Part shown: positions 1-12,200 of the stretch, in pieces | Position numbering within the stretch: the first letter of the stretch is position 1 | Layout: each line of letters opens with the position of its first letter | NCBI GenBank assembly: GCA_021464415.1 | Contig: CM038469.1 | Span: forward strand, 64,461,650 to 64,525,649 | Direction: 5' to 3' | Source of the DNA: Lonicera japonica | Lineage: Eukaryota; Streptophyta; Magnoliopsida; Dipsacales; Caprifoliaceae | Length of the DNA stretch: 64,000 bases | Position numbers and translations under genes: made by a program | Notes under the pieces: model-generated | The model's database searches: none | What the model was told of the DNA's origin: nothing | Seen by the model: only the letters and a program-made list of their open reading frames with translations

Positions 1-179
1 TACTTCGACTAATTTTTATTCGCAATGTGTAGTTGTCGCTGACCAAGTATTATTTTAACATCAACTAATTCCTGATCGCGGTACATAGCCTCCCAAGTCG
101 ATCCTAAGATTGTCTTGGTGACAGTCTTGTACCACTAAATCAAGAAGCTTGGTTAGCTGTTTGCGAATTTAAATTTAAT

Positions 180-471
180 TCTAAAAATTTTCATCAAAAG
201 TTTCAAGTGGTAAATTTACTGTTTAAAACTGAAAACTTAATTTTAAAGAGTACAAAATATTTATTTTACTCACTTAGTACCAAGAATCATGTGATCCAAA
301 TAAACTAATAAGGGCAAAATTGTTATACTATAAAAATTCAGTTTTCAAATGTGTTATATTTAAACAAACAACATTTTTTTAAATACAATTTTCAGAACTA
401 AACAAACAATTTTTTGAGTTTTAATTTTCAATTTTTAGTTTAATTTTTTAAATTTTTTATCAAATACCACC
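180..471. mobile_element. Truncated Tourist-like MITE, same family as 61460-62329
   Basis: The right part matches the right half of the element at 61460-62329: the same order of an 'attgttata' block, 'ttcagttttcaaatgtg', 'atatttaaacaaacaa', a run of 'cagttttcag'-like words and the terminal 'caaataccacc'. The left terminus (GGTGGTATTTG) seen in the other copy is not found, so this copy is truncated or strongly diverged. Family membership is inferred by eye alignment. Confidence 0.6.
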
Positions 472-512
472 TAAATCCGTATTTAACAATATTTATACTA
501 TTATAAAATAAA

Positions 513-1859
513 GGATTTTTTTTAGTTTACCTTTATTTATAATGCATAATTCAATTTACCTCCTATTTTTATAATCTTTTGACTTACCCCGTAACTTAAC
601 AGAGTGTAACATGTTTAACTTTTGTACAATTAGACAAAAATGCCCTCAATTTCAGCCTTGAGCCATTCTCATTTACATCTAAACACAAGAACCCAAATTT
701 TTCTTCATTTATCTAAACCCAAATTAAAAACTAATTTAAACAAATCTCACTAAAATGCTAACCCCCTAATCAATCTATGAAGGAGGAGAAGACCCACAAA
801 TCCCCAATCAATCCATTTTCATTATAATTCAGTAACTTTTCTAATCATATCCAAACACAAAATATCGATAAAAAATATAAATATATACAAATCCTTTTTA
901 TTTTTTATGTAATTGAAAGAGCAATAAAAAAGGCTTGAGAGTGAATTGAATAAATTGAAGGAGCAATCATAAATTGGTATTGGAACAAAATAATAGATGG
1001 TATACACTTGTACATATACATTTTTCATATTTCAAAACCTCATATTTGCGATTTAAAAATTGCTTCATTTTGAAAATTCTAGGTTTGTTTTGAAATGGTT
1101 TAATTTATTGGGCTTTATTGGATTTCGAGAGTGAAAATGAAATAATTACATATAATTACAAAATGGGTTTCTTGAATGTTGAGATAGAGAGAAGATGGAG
1201 AACGGAGGAGAGGGAATTCTTCTATAGATTTTAGAGAAAGAAAGTTATTGGGTTTTGAGTTTAGGAATAGAAGAAATTAAATTAGGATTCTTGAATAATC
1301 ATTGACTGAGGAAGATATGGGCATTTTCGTCCATTTAGCAGAAAATATTGATGGTGTTACACTCAGTCAAGTTCAAGGATGGGGTGTAAATTAAAAGATT
1401 AAGAAAATAAAAGATAACTTAAATTATGCATTATAAATAAGGGGCGGTATTATTTACACCCCCATACTTGTCACAAATACTCTCCTTGTCACAAACTACC
1501 CCCTAAGGTAAATTTTTATTCACTAAACCCCTTAAGACTTGCCTAATGATAGGTGAGTAAAATCACAAACACTTGCTCCATTGGGGAGAGTTTGTTTGTA
1601 ATAACTCACTTAAAATATAGTGATTAATTACTGGAATATTTTTTAAATAAGACTCACCTAATGAGAGGTAAATGCACTTACATAAACTCGGAGAGTGTGT
1701 TACTAAATATTCATCTAACATCAGCCAATGAAGGGGTGTTTGTGATAAATAAGGGTGTGTTAAAATACATTTTTAGTTAATTTTTAAAATGGGTGTTTGT
1801 GACACATTTGGGAAGTGCAAATAACACCACCCTAAATAAGGGGCAAACTCAAATAACCC
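513..1859. mobile_element. Mutator-like (MULE-type) non-autonomous element with long inverted repeats
   Basis: The first ~140 bases (513-654) and the reverse complement of the last bases outside the nested insertion (about 1317-1441 plus 1841-1859) align. Shared landmarks are the 'ttatttataatgcataa' block, 'taatctttt', 'gagtgtaac' and 'aaaatgccc'. Weaker similarity continues inward. The ends GGATTTTT and, on the other strand, GGGTTATT are flanked by identical 9-bp copies of TAAAATAAA (504-512 and 1860-1868). Long TIRs with a 9-bp target duplication are typical of Mutator-like elements. No transposase frame is present. A second element (1442-1832) sits inside the right arm. Confidence 0.75.
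1442..1832. mobile_element. 391-bp MITE nested in the MULE right arm
   Basis: The ends are GGGCGGTATTATTTACAC on the left and GGGTGGTGTTATTTGCAC read inward from the right, then a shared TTGTCACAAA / TGTCACAAA. It is flanked by exact 8-bp duplications TAAATAAG (1434-1441 and 1833-1840). Removing 1442-1840 rejoins the right arm of the surrounding inverted-repeat element, which confirms the insertion order. The 8-bp duplication suggests hAT or a related superfamily. The ends resemble those of the element at 4139-4883. It is non-coding. Confidence 0.8.
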
Positions 1860-1889
1860 TAAAATAAAAGTTAAACATGGAGTGCTAGT

Positions 1890-3480
1890 ATATTGAAGAA
1901 AAAAAATGTATGCTCTTTTCGCTGTAGGTCGGAAAATACCTTAGAGGGCAAGGTGAAGAAGGCTTTTGAAACTTAATCCCATTTTAAAAATTGTTTTAAA
2001 AGAATTTAAGTTTATATCAAAAAACAAGCAAATTAAACAAGCAATTTTAATCACAACAAATAATAATGCATGAAAAATAAAGAGTTAGAAATAGAATGAT
2101 AAAATCGAATAAGCTAAAGACGTTTTGTTTACGCGATTCGATTATTTAGACCATATGTTCGTGCTCGAGTAGTTTCACTAAACCGATTTTCTTATGGGTA
2201 AAAATCAAACATCTACAAGTGTATTTTCTCACTAGACTTACACAAGAAATACTCTTACTATTTTATAAGATGAACCTTTCATAATTTGATAAATAAAGTT
2301 GTTTAGTGAATAATACTAATTTACAATAACTCTCAAGTGTATATTGAAGATTACAAATGAAATTCACACTAGAGTTATCAAGTTTGATTAAGAATTATAG
2401 CTCAAATAATGAATGATTGATCAAAATAATTTCTTGAGTCTTTGAATAATGAAAATAGATGAAAAATATAGATAAATAGTGATTCAAGATAATTTCAATA
2501 TGTCTTAGATGTTGTATATATAGTCCCAAACAAGATAAAACCATTTTAAAGAGTCTGTAGAATTTTGGTGCCAAAAATGGTTAAAAAATCAAAAATTCAA
2601 CAGTTATATTATGAAGTATCAGTCAACTAAGCAAAGCTCGTCTATCAACTGATGGTACTCAATCGACTGAGCCTAAGCCCATTAGTCGACTAATGCCCAC
2701 TGTCCAACCAGTCCTTTTTTCAAAATTTAGACTTTCACAATTTAGCTTCAAAATTAATTTTAATGCTTAGGGGTGTTAAAAACATGTTCTTAAAACACTT
2801 ATTTTCAGGAGAGCTCAAAATATGCTCATTTGAATTTAGTATGAATTTATTTTGAAAACCGGTTTTTGGAGAATGATGTTTCCAAAGGAATTTAATTGCA
2901 AACTTGTTTTGGATAAATTTTTCAATACTATATGAATATGTACGAGCTATATGATTGATCAACCAATAACCTTTACAATAAAACTTAAACACTCACACGC
3001 GTAAAGATTTAATGAGTCTTCGAGTGCTTAGCTTGTTTCTTGTTTCGCCACATGTTCTTAGACTTAATCCACAATGGAATGTGAGTTTTTGATATAGATC
3101 ATTACTTTGTCATGAGGAGAGCTTGTGTGTACTTGTGGAGGTGTGATCTCGGTTTCGGTCAACATTCGCTTTATTCCCAAGTTCGAACTATTGTGGTCGA
3201 CTAACATATGTATCTACATAACTATAAAAAAAATCATCAAATTTGATTATAACATTTATTTTAGTGACCCGAAATCGTTAGCTTAAAAGATTAAAAAATA
3301 GTATTTTACTATTGGGTTACTTTTTATTTCATTAAAAAAAATTATTTCAAGTTATGTATTTGTGTGTATTAAATAAATATATATATATATATATATATAC
3401 ATGCGGTGTTAGCATAGTAAAAAAATAAGTGGGTTTTTCCATCTCACACCCAGATTCAATCTAGGGCGCGCAACCCTGTT
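1890..3480. other. Intergenic AT-rich DNA, possible old repeat debris
   Basis: No gene is supported. Parts (about 2500-2720 and 3040-3200) are less AT-rich and have the look of decayed LTR-retroelement sequence, such as repeated 'tcgactga'-like words near 2620-2700. No LTR pair, coding domain or target duplication could be found. An AT dinucleotide run lies at about 3377-3400. Confidence 0.35.
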
Positions 3481-3498
3481 TTCTTTTATCTTTTCCGT

Positions 3499-4138
3499 AA
3501 AGAAGTATTACTCAGTAAATTTACAGGCATCTTTATACTAAGGGCTCTATTTTCTTGGCACGTGGTATGTTCGACACACTTGTGAGCATTGGGCTTAAAG
3601 TTGGGCGATTGTAAATAATTTTAGATATGGCATTTTCTTTTCCTTTTTTCCATAATTGACCATTATATGTATTTATGTAAAGCCTGTATCAAAAATAAAA
3701 AAAAAATGAATATATATCGCGCGTGAAGAAGTATTACTCAATATATTTATAGCCTTTTTACACGAGGAGCTCTATTTTCTTATCACATGGTGCGTACGAC
3801 GCACTTATGGAGCTTTATTTTCTTGTCACGTGGTGTGTACGACGCACTTATGTCTTTACTTGAGAGCATTGGGCGTAAAGTTGGGTGGTTGTAAATAATT
3901 TTAAATATAGTGTTTTCTTTTTCCTTTCTCTGTGGCCGACCACCATGTGTATTCATGTAATTCTTGTATCAAAAATAAAAATATATATACGTATTGCGCG
4001 TGAAGAAGTATTACTCGGTGGACTTGTAGGCTTCTTTACATTGAGAGACTTTATTTTCTTGGCACGTGGTGCCTACAATGCACTTGTATCTTCACTTGTG
4101 AGCATTGGTCTTAAAGTTTGGCGGTTGTAAATAATTTT
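3499..4138. repeat. Diverged three-copy tandem repeat (about 150-280 bp units)
   Basis: Three successive copies begin at about 3499, 3723 and 4001. Each starts with 'aagaagtattactc', then 'ctctattttcttg(g/t)cac(g)tgg', 'gagcattgg', 'gttgtaaataatttt'. The first two end in 'tatcaaaaataaaa' plus a short AT tract and 'gcgcg'. The second copy has a further internal duplication of about 55 bp (around 3764-3850). The third is cut off by the element starting at 4139. No coding function is seen. Confidence 0.75.
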
Positions 4139-4883
4139 GGGTGCTAGTAAAAGCACTTTTAAATTTTAGTTTTAACACCTATAAACACTTAAATTAGTTT
4201 TTAATTTGAAAATGCACTCCTAATTTAAGCACCCTAATAAGAAAACTTTTTTTTAAAGAGAGAACCCCAAATGCAAAAGGTCCGACTGATGGCATTCACT
4301 TTTACCCATTTTGGAGCAATTGGTGATGCTGTTACTCTGAATCCTTCTAAGTTTTATTTTATATTTTTCGGTAAAGTAAAAATTCAAGAAATCAAACAAA
4401 AGCATAACAGATGGATTTTTTAAAAAAGTTTTTTTTTTTTTTTGAAAAACCTAGCATAGGAAAGAGATAATCAATCAGTTGTGGTTGATTGAATGATTAT
4501 TTGGAGTTTGAAGGTATAAGTTTATATGTTAATGGATATTGCTAAGCGATTGGAGATGGATTTTATTTCCTAGTAATTTAATAATGCTTGAGTTTATAGA
4601 TAATAATGATGATGCTAAGCTACTGTACCATTACATGAACTTATCAATGAGAATGGATGGCCTTTGCTAAAGTTTGATAAAGGTGTTAAAACTAATGTTT
4701 GTATATAAAAAAAAGTGTAAGGGTGCTCAAATAATTAGGGTGAGGATAAAGAGAGAACTCTTTTCTTTTTTTTTATTAGGGTGTTCAAATAATTAGGGTA
4801 CACTTTCAAAATTAAAAATTTAGTTTGGGTGCGTAAAGAATGGGTGTTAAAACAAGAAATTAAAGGTGCCTTTACCGACACCC
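4139..4883. mobile_element. 745-bp non-autonomous DNA transposon with long TIRs
   Basis: The terminal inverted repeats are roughly 110 bp long. The left end begins GGGTGCTAGTAAAAGCAC and the right end, reversed, begins GGGTGTCGGTAAAGGCAC. Both share 'gttttaacacc', 'tttttaattt(t)gaaa' and 'caccctaataa'. Identical 8-bp duplications ATAATTTT flank it (4131-4138, 4884-4891). No open frame of note lies inside. The termini resemble those of the 1442-1832 element, so the two are probably related. Confidence 0.8.
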
Positions 4884-5588
4884 ATAATTTTAAATATGAC
4901 AATACTAAGTGAGTTGGTTCAAGTCGTATTTATGTCAAGTTTTAAATTGTATTTTTTTTATTAGGTAAAATAAAATATTTAAATTTGATTTGTTGTCTTT
5001 TTATATTATATAGTTTGTAATTTTTTTATCAAGTGCAAATATGATATTTAAATTTGATTTGTTATCATTTATACTATAAAGGTTCATTTTGTAAATTGCA
5101 ACTTATTTTCTTATAATGCATAAATCTATTTTGTTAAAAAATGTTGGTAATATGGCTTGAACATATAACTTCAAGTATAAAAACATTACGATATTACGTC
5201 TTGGACAAATATAATCACATATTTTAAATCTAAAAAATTATTAAATATAATATTGCACACTTATCAAATTGACCATAAATTTTAGTGATAAACTCATTAC
5301 TAAATACTAATACAAATACAGGGAATTTTCGATCGAATACTAGTCAACTCGTTAACGAACCTAATTAAATGGTCAACAAGCACATATGATTGCTCAAAAA
5401 ACAGAGGGGGGGGGGGGCGAACACACATACGTACATATATTAAAAACAACAAACATGTACAATATTATACATGTACACATTTATGGATTAACCCAATGTT
5501 TGAATTTTTGAGAGATAAATGAAAAAAAGAGAAAATATTAAACGGAGGGAAAAGAAAACAAAATTATTTTATACCCTTCATTAGGAAG

Positions 5589-6669
5589 CAGTGGCGTGGT
5601 CAGGAATTTTCAGCCGGGGGTGCGCAATTTGAATAAACTCAAAAGTCAAAATAGTAATAATATAAATATGAAATTCTTACATTAACAAAAGTACTAAAAT
5701 AAAGAAATTACCTACAACAATCCTCTCCGAGATTTCATATTTTGAAAACGTTGAATAACAACTTCGTTATCGATGGATTCGAGTAACGAAATTCATGCTT
5801 AGAATAGTAGAACTCGTGCCTACATTTTGAGGACTGTAGGAGGAAATTTTTCCTATTTTGCTATAATACTTCTTCATTTTAAACTTGACCCTATAAATTC
5901 AACATTTATTAAATTAATAACTAATAATTAAACCTAAATCAATTAAACAATTAATATACAACTAACTAAATAGTCTAATAATATAAAATTATTCAATTCT
6001 TCAAGAAATACACAATTAAATGTGTTTGTATCACTCATAGTATTCACAATCAACTAAAGAAAATAAGAAATTATTCATTACTTCATTAGACTAATATAAA
6101 ATTAGTTTAATAATATACTAAAATCAAGTTAGGGCCATAAAAAATACCATAAATCACTACAAAATCATTTGACGTTCTTATCTCAATAAGCACAGAACAA
6201 CAACATCAATCATCAAATCAAATAAAGGGAATAGATTATAGATCTGAGAATTTAATAAGAAATTCCTTAACACAAAAATCTAACATCAATAAAGAAATCG
6301 AAAGTCGATCGGTGATGAGTGGCTTGGTCAGTGTCTCGCTCGGTGGTCGCCGGCCGGTCGGTGCTGTGAAGTGCGAAGCAAAAAAAATAAAAAATGAAAG
6401 AAGCAGTCAAACAACCAAACAGGGGAGAGATGCACTGGGGAGAGTTGGTCTCACGATCTCTCTCCTCCTTTTAAGGGTATTTTAATTCTCGAAAGCCCTA
6501 CAACTTGTATTTTAATTCTCAAAAGCCCCACAACCTTCTATTTCTTACAATTACATACCTTTAACTATAAATTTATACATACAAGTCCCTATTTTTTTTA
6601 AAAAAAAAATTTGTCGAAATCGTCGGGGGTGCACACGCACCCCCTCGTCAGAACGTAGCAACGCCCATG
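5589..6669. mobile_element. hAT-type non-autonomous element, about 1.1 kb
   Basis: The left end CAGTGGCGTGGTCAGGA and the right end (reversed, CATGGGCGTTGCTACG) are imperfect inverted repeats of the CAGNGGCG type common to plant hAT elements. Further in, both arms contain a GGGGGTGCGC/GGGGGTGCGTG block. The flanks TTAGGAAG (5581-5588) and TTAAGAAG (6670-6677) form an 8-bp duplication with one mismatch. No transposase frame is present; the interior is AT-rich. Confidence 0.75.
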
Positions 6670-6677
6670 TTAAGAAG

Positions 6678-7255
6678 TTTAAGATGGAAAAGAATGTTAC
6701 TTTCTCTTTTTATTTGTGTGTAAAAAGAGGCAAAGAGCATGAAAGAAAATATCATTTTTAATGTGTTATGTATTTTAAGATTAAAACAGTCAATGCAATA
6801 AGTTTTTATTAAGAAAATTTATCTCCTCTCTGATGGATTCATAATTTTGAATTTAAGGGTAGTTTTCTGCATATATCTCTATATATATATTAGTCAATAT
6901 CATTTTTTTTAGAACTCTAGTTAAGGACCAGCGTGAAAATCAACTATCTCGTCAAACTGCCGCTAAGCGACAAAGGTTCGAATACTACCTACTCATGTAA
7001 ATAGTGGACAGTCAGACCATTTGAGTTAGAACTCATTATTTGCAAGATAAGAGTTTGTATATATATACATATATTAAGAAAAAGTTCCCCCAAAACCCAA
7101 AAAGTTATAAGTTTTATTTAATAATAGAAAATAAATTGAAGGAACCCAATAAAACGTAGCATGTTTAGATCTCGCAGCAAAATTTTAGTGATGCTTGCAT
7201 AGACCTGTAAAGAGATTGCTATCTTATTGATGTGCCAAGAAATTTGTACATTGTA
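6678..7255. other. Intergenic DNA without recognised features
   Basis: This AT-rich stretch has no supported gene. A box-B-like GGTTCGAATAC at about 6975 could be a relic of a tRNA-derived SINE, but no complete structure is visible. Confidence 0.4.
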
Positions 7256-8620
7256 GGGCACTAATATACACTTTGAAGAGCATATATTATTATATTTATT
7301 GTGTTTTTTGAACTTTTCAGGTGTTTGGAATTAAATCGAGAAGATTTCGAATGAAAAAAATATTGACCGCGCGCAAGGCATGTGTTCAAGAAATTTCTGA
7401 CATTAATTCGTACATAATTTGAAGAAAACTCCAGAGACAAAAAGACAAAAGTTTTAGATCTTTGAGTGAGCTACGCGTGGGAGAAAAGTTTGTCTCAATC
7501 GGAGTTCGGAGCGAGAAGTTATGACCGAAATACGATTAGTGCGCCATAAAATTAATTCCAGCGGGCCAATTAAAATAGGAAGCCCATCTTTACAATTAAA
7601 AGGTCCAAGCCCACTAAATTAATTCATGCAACAGCCCATTATACAAGCCATGGTCCAGCCTTGCTGTTAAATAAAAAATCTCCTGTACGAGGACTGGAGA
7701 TTAGTCGGACTGAAGCTCTGCACAATTATCGAGGGCCGCACAGTTGCAATTTTTATTTTTTCTCTATTCTTTGGGCACGCTTATCGAGTGGAGATTTCTT
7801 TTCTTTCTCAAAGTTTTTTTTCCTTCTTTTTTACTCTCGTGCACAGTAGTGGATATGGGAAATCTTTAATTTATTTATTTTTTCTACCGCGAACAACCTT
7901 TTATTCATGTGGGAGTGCAATAAATTCATGATTTTATTTGTCAATTGATTCGTGAAAGTAAGTATTTATTTATTTAGTTAGTTAGTTAGTTAGTTAATTA
8001 TGCATTATTTAATTATGTTTTGTATTTTAATTATGAGCATGTTAGGTTATGTTATTTTTTAAGGTTGAAGATGAGTATATTTGATTGATTCCCTTACATG
8101 TATTAATGCCAATTGATTCCATTGTACGTATTCATGCCAATTTAATGTTTTAATGTTAATTTTTTTTTCTATTGAATGCCTATTTTAATTGATAAAAATA
8201 AAATTGAATTATCACTATTTTTCTTTGGATTCACCTTATGATTTGCTAAAAGCGGATATAGGGTGTGTTTTGACTAATATAGTGAGTGTTTTGATTTTAT
8301 ATATTCGTTTGGCTTGGAAGAATTAACACTTGTATTTTATAAACTAATTGGGCTTAATTGAATCTATTTTCCGCTAGAGTCGAGAGATCAAATTAGTGCG
8401 AGAGAAAGAGTAAAGTTTATTGGGCATGAATATTAGGAACATGATATCGAATATATGACTCGACCACCCTAATATTTTATTAATTGATTATTTCATTAGT
8501 ATTTTTATTAATTTATTTGTATTTTTAGTTGATAAATCATCCTACTAAAATTTTAAGCTAGATTACTAATTAGTTAGAATTAGTGAGAGAGATACGTACG
8601 TTCCATTCATCAAGCCTAGG
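7256..8620. mobile_element. Probable older retroelement-like repeat, left part
   Basis: The segment is less AT-rich than its surroundings and contains sequence typical of plant LTR/untranslated retroelement regions, for example about 7440-7560 ('tcggagttcggagcgagaagttatgacc') and about 8370-8470. The chromovirus inserted at 8616-8620. The sequence after it (14569 onward) appears to continue the same repeat ('cctagggttcgacctcgctcttgcc'). No LTR pair or coding domain was identified, so the class is uncertain. Confidence 0.45.
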
Positions 8621-9196
8621 TGTCACGGGGTGCCTTCCAACAGCCTTCCAACAGCACTCGTGACCGACACCGATTACACTTCATCAGCACCGTGCATGCG
8701 CCCGAGCGCAGCACGGCCTATCAAGCAATCCAGCGTCATCTAGTTTTATTATTGTGTTTAGGTTTCTCAAAAGTAAATATTGTTTCCATGTAATTAGATC
8801 TAGGTATTTTCTTTGTAGTTGTATTGTATTTCCTTTGTAAAAGTTTTCTTGTAACTTGTAAGACCCAACGTGCACTGCTACAATTTTGGTATTTTCATTA
8901 TGTGGTTATATGTGGGGATAAGACTATCTGCCTCACACCCGAGTTGTCTACCAGTGCACGTTGTTTAGCACTTTGTTTTCAAGCTATTACTTTCTTTCGT
9001 ATTGTAATAGCTTTCCATGTAATCTCATTTCTTGCAATGAAGTAATCTCAATTTGTGCTCACGCTCTCTTTAAAATTACTGTTGTTGCATGTTGTTCATT
9101 GATTGTAAATAAAATTCGATCACACTCGACCGGGCTATCGGTTAGCACAGTCGCTCATGCAGACTCATTTGTGCCATCAAAAGATGCCCCGTGACA
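8621..9196 (+). repeat. 5' LTR of chromovirus
   Basis: The 576-bp repeat begins TGTCACGGGG and ends CCCCGTGACA, a short inverted repeat at the LTR ends. It is 11 bp longer than the 3' LTR because 'cttccaacagc' is duplicated near its start (about 8634-8655). Confidence 0.95.
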
Positions 9197-9197
9197 G

Positions 9198-9211
9198 TTG
9201 GTATCAGAGGG
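9198..9211 (+). other. Primer-binding site (initiator Met tRNA type)
   Basis: TTGGTATCAGAGG lies one base after the 5' LTR and matches the usual plant retrotransposon site complementary to the 3' end of initiator methionine tRNA, apart from the last bases. Confidence 0.85.
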
Positions 9212-9266
9212 ATTATTTTCGATTGCTGCCTTGTAAAACCCAGTTGGTGTATTTTGCTACGTTGCG

Positions 9267-12200
9267 ATGGGAACCAATAGCCAGATAATCGAAGCCCTCG
9301 AAAGAAATGTTGGCTCGCTAATGGAGAAAATGGGCGGAACGCCCTCTCTCCTCGATCGTGTACAAAGTTTGGAGTTACGCACCCAAACTATCCCAGCAGG
9401 GGATGCATCGGGTAGCTCGCCCGCACTTGTCGATCGCATACAGGATTTGGAGGAAGGCCTCCAAAATCTTTAGGGAATCCCACCAGGGGATAACTTTGGG
9501 GTGATGATGGATGAGATGAGAACTGAAATTGATCAACTCGCCCAGAAATTGACTATATTGTCGATGGCAGTCGCTAACTCACCAGTTGGAGGTGGGGAGC
9601 GTACAAAGATAAAAGTGCCCGAACCCAAAGCATTCACCGGCGTTCGTGATGCTAGGGAATTAGAAAATTTTGTTTTTGACATGGAACAATATTTTCATAC
9701 AACAAAGGTCGACGAGGAGGAAACGAAGATATCCTCTGCGTCCATGTACTTATTCGGGGATGTCAAATTATGGTGGTGGAACAAGTACAACGAGGTTCAA
9801 GCTGGGGAGTGCGAGATTAGCACTTGGGAGGATCTGAAAAAAAAGTTACGTGATCGATTCCTTCCCGAAAACACCTCTCATAACGAGCGACAAGAACTCC
9901 TTCAAACGAAGCACTCAGGGAGCATCAAGGAGTACGTCAATACGTTCACCACCATCATGCTAGATATCCACGATATGAATGATGCTGATAGACTATTCTT
10001 CTTCATGATGTGGGCCAAAACAGAGCTAAATCGTAGGGAAGTGAAGACGCTACCTCAAGCCATATCAGCCGCTGAATGCTTGCAAGATTACACAACCGGT
10101 CCTAAAACAAATGTTCCAAGAAATGGACAAGCGAAGAATGCGGGGGAGAGAAAACAAAATTCTCCGGCCAAACTTGATCGGAGAGGTAACACACCCACCA
10201 GGCCATTTAACCAGCAAAATAATTTCAAGAATGGGAACAAGTTCACAGGGAACTCCCAAATCGGCAATAATAGAAAAAAGCACGTCAGCCCCGGAACGTG
10301 CTACTTGTGTCACGGTGCTCATTTCATGGCCAATTGTCTCGATAAACAACTCCCAAGTGCTCTCGTCGCTAGGGGTGGCGGCATGCTTCCCAAAGCCCCA
10401 GCTGCATCCGGACAATCTTATCGTACTCAGCAAAATGACCACGCCAAGTCTGAAGAAGAAACTGAGGAGTATGAGGGAGCATCATTGGGGGCCTATCAGG
10501 GGCAGTTCATGCACTCTTGCAACGCAGTAACGGTTGAAGAAGATCTCCGACAAGAAGAGAAGGTGGAGCCATCCTCAAAAGGGAAAGCAGGTGTGGGGAA
10601 GAGTCCTCAGAGAAACGGTCTGATGTATGTTGATATCAAGATCAACGGAAAGCTGATTCAGGCCATGGTGGACACAGGCGCAACGCATAACTACCTGGCG
10701 AGCACTGAAGTTGAACAGTTAGGCCTTATCTTAGAAAAAGGAGTGGGTCGTGTGAAGGCCATCAACTCATCCGCTCAGCCTGTCACTGGAATGGCGAAAT
10801 CTGTGTTAGTAAAAGTGGGTCCTTATGAAGGGAGAACTAATTTCTCAGTTGTGGTAATGGACGACTTCAAGGTTATCTTGGGGCTAGAGTTTTTGAGAGA
10901 AACTAAGGCTAGCGTCATGCCCAGCACAAATAGCCTCATGATGCTCAGCAAGAACCCATGCGTTATCCCGGTGATGACCCCGTCAAGCAGTGGGAAGTTT
11001 TTATCGGCAATTCAATTGAAGAAGGGCATCAAGCACAATAATCCCACTTTTGTGGCTGCACTGAAATGGGATGAAATTCAAGAGACATCGGGACCCTTGC
11101 CGAGATCCATTAGACAAGTGTTAACCGAATTTGAAGATGTGATGCCCGAGAATCTTCCAAAGAAGTTACCTCTTCGTAGAGAAATAGATCATCAAATCGA
11201 ACTTCTGCCAAGTACCAAACCTCCAGTTCGTGCAGCATATCAATTGTCTCAGCCCGAACTAACAGAACTTCAAAAACAGCTGAAAGAGCTACTGGATGCG
11301 GGGTTAGTGCAACCAGCCAAATCGCCTTATGGAGCTCTTGTCCTCTTTCAGAAGAAACAAGACGGTTCCCTAAGGATGTGCGTCGATTATCGAGCTCTCA
11401 ACAAGGTGACCATAAGGAATAACTATCCTATCCCTCTAGTTGTCGATTGCTTCGATCAATTCAGCCGGGCAAAAATATTCACAAAGCTTGATCTCAGATC
11501 CGGATATTGGCAAGTTCGTATTGCAGTAGGGGACGAGAGAAAAACCACGTGTGTCACAAGATATGGAGCCTATGAATTTCTAGTTATGCCATTTGGGCTC
11601 ACTAATGCTCCAGCACCTTCAGCACTCTGATGAATCAAGTTCTCAGGGATTATTTGGATGATTTCGTCGTGATCTACCTCGACGATATTGTGGTGTTTAG
11701 CGAAAGCATGGAGGAACATGAACAACACCTGAGGAGGGTATTAGAAAGACTTTGAAAGCACTAGTTGTATCTCAAACTATCGAAATGTTCTTTTGCGCAG
11801 AAACGTATCAAGTTTTTGGGCCACATTATCGAACAGGGGAAAGTGCAGATGGATCCGGTTAAGGTCAAAGTCATACAGGAGTGGCGGGCGCCCACGAATG
11901 TGTCCGAACTCCGTTCTTTTCTGGGACTTGCCAATTACTATAGAAAGTTCGTGAAGAACTACTCGAGTATTGCAATGCCCCTAACGGAACTCTTGAAGAA
12001 GTTAAAAGTTTGGGATTGGTCGACGAGTTGCCTAAGCTGCCTTCGATGCTCTGAAGAGGGCCATGTCCGAAGATCCCGTTCTTGCACTGCCAGATGTGAC
12101 TAAGCCGTTCGAAGTGCATACCGATGCATCGGATGCAGCCCTAGGAGGAGTCTTGATGTAGGAAAGTCATCCGGTAGCTTATGAGAGTCGAAAGCTCAAC

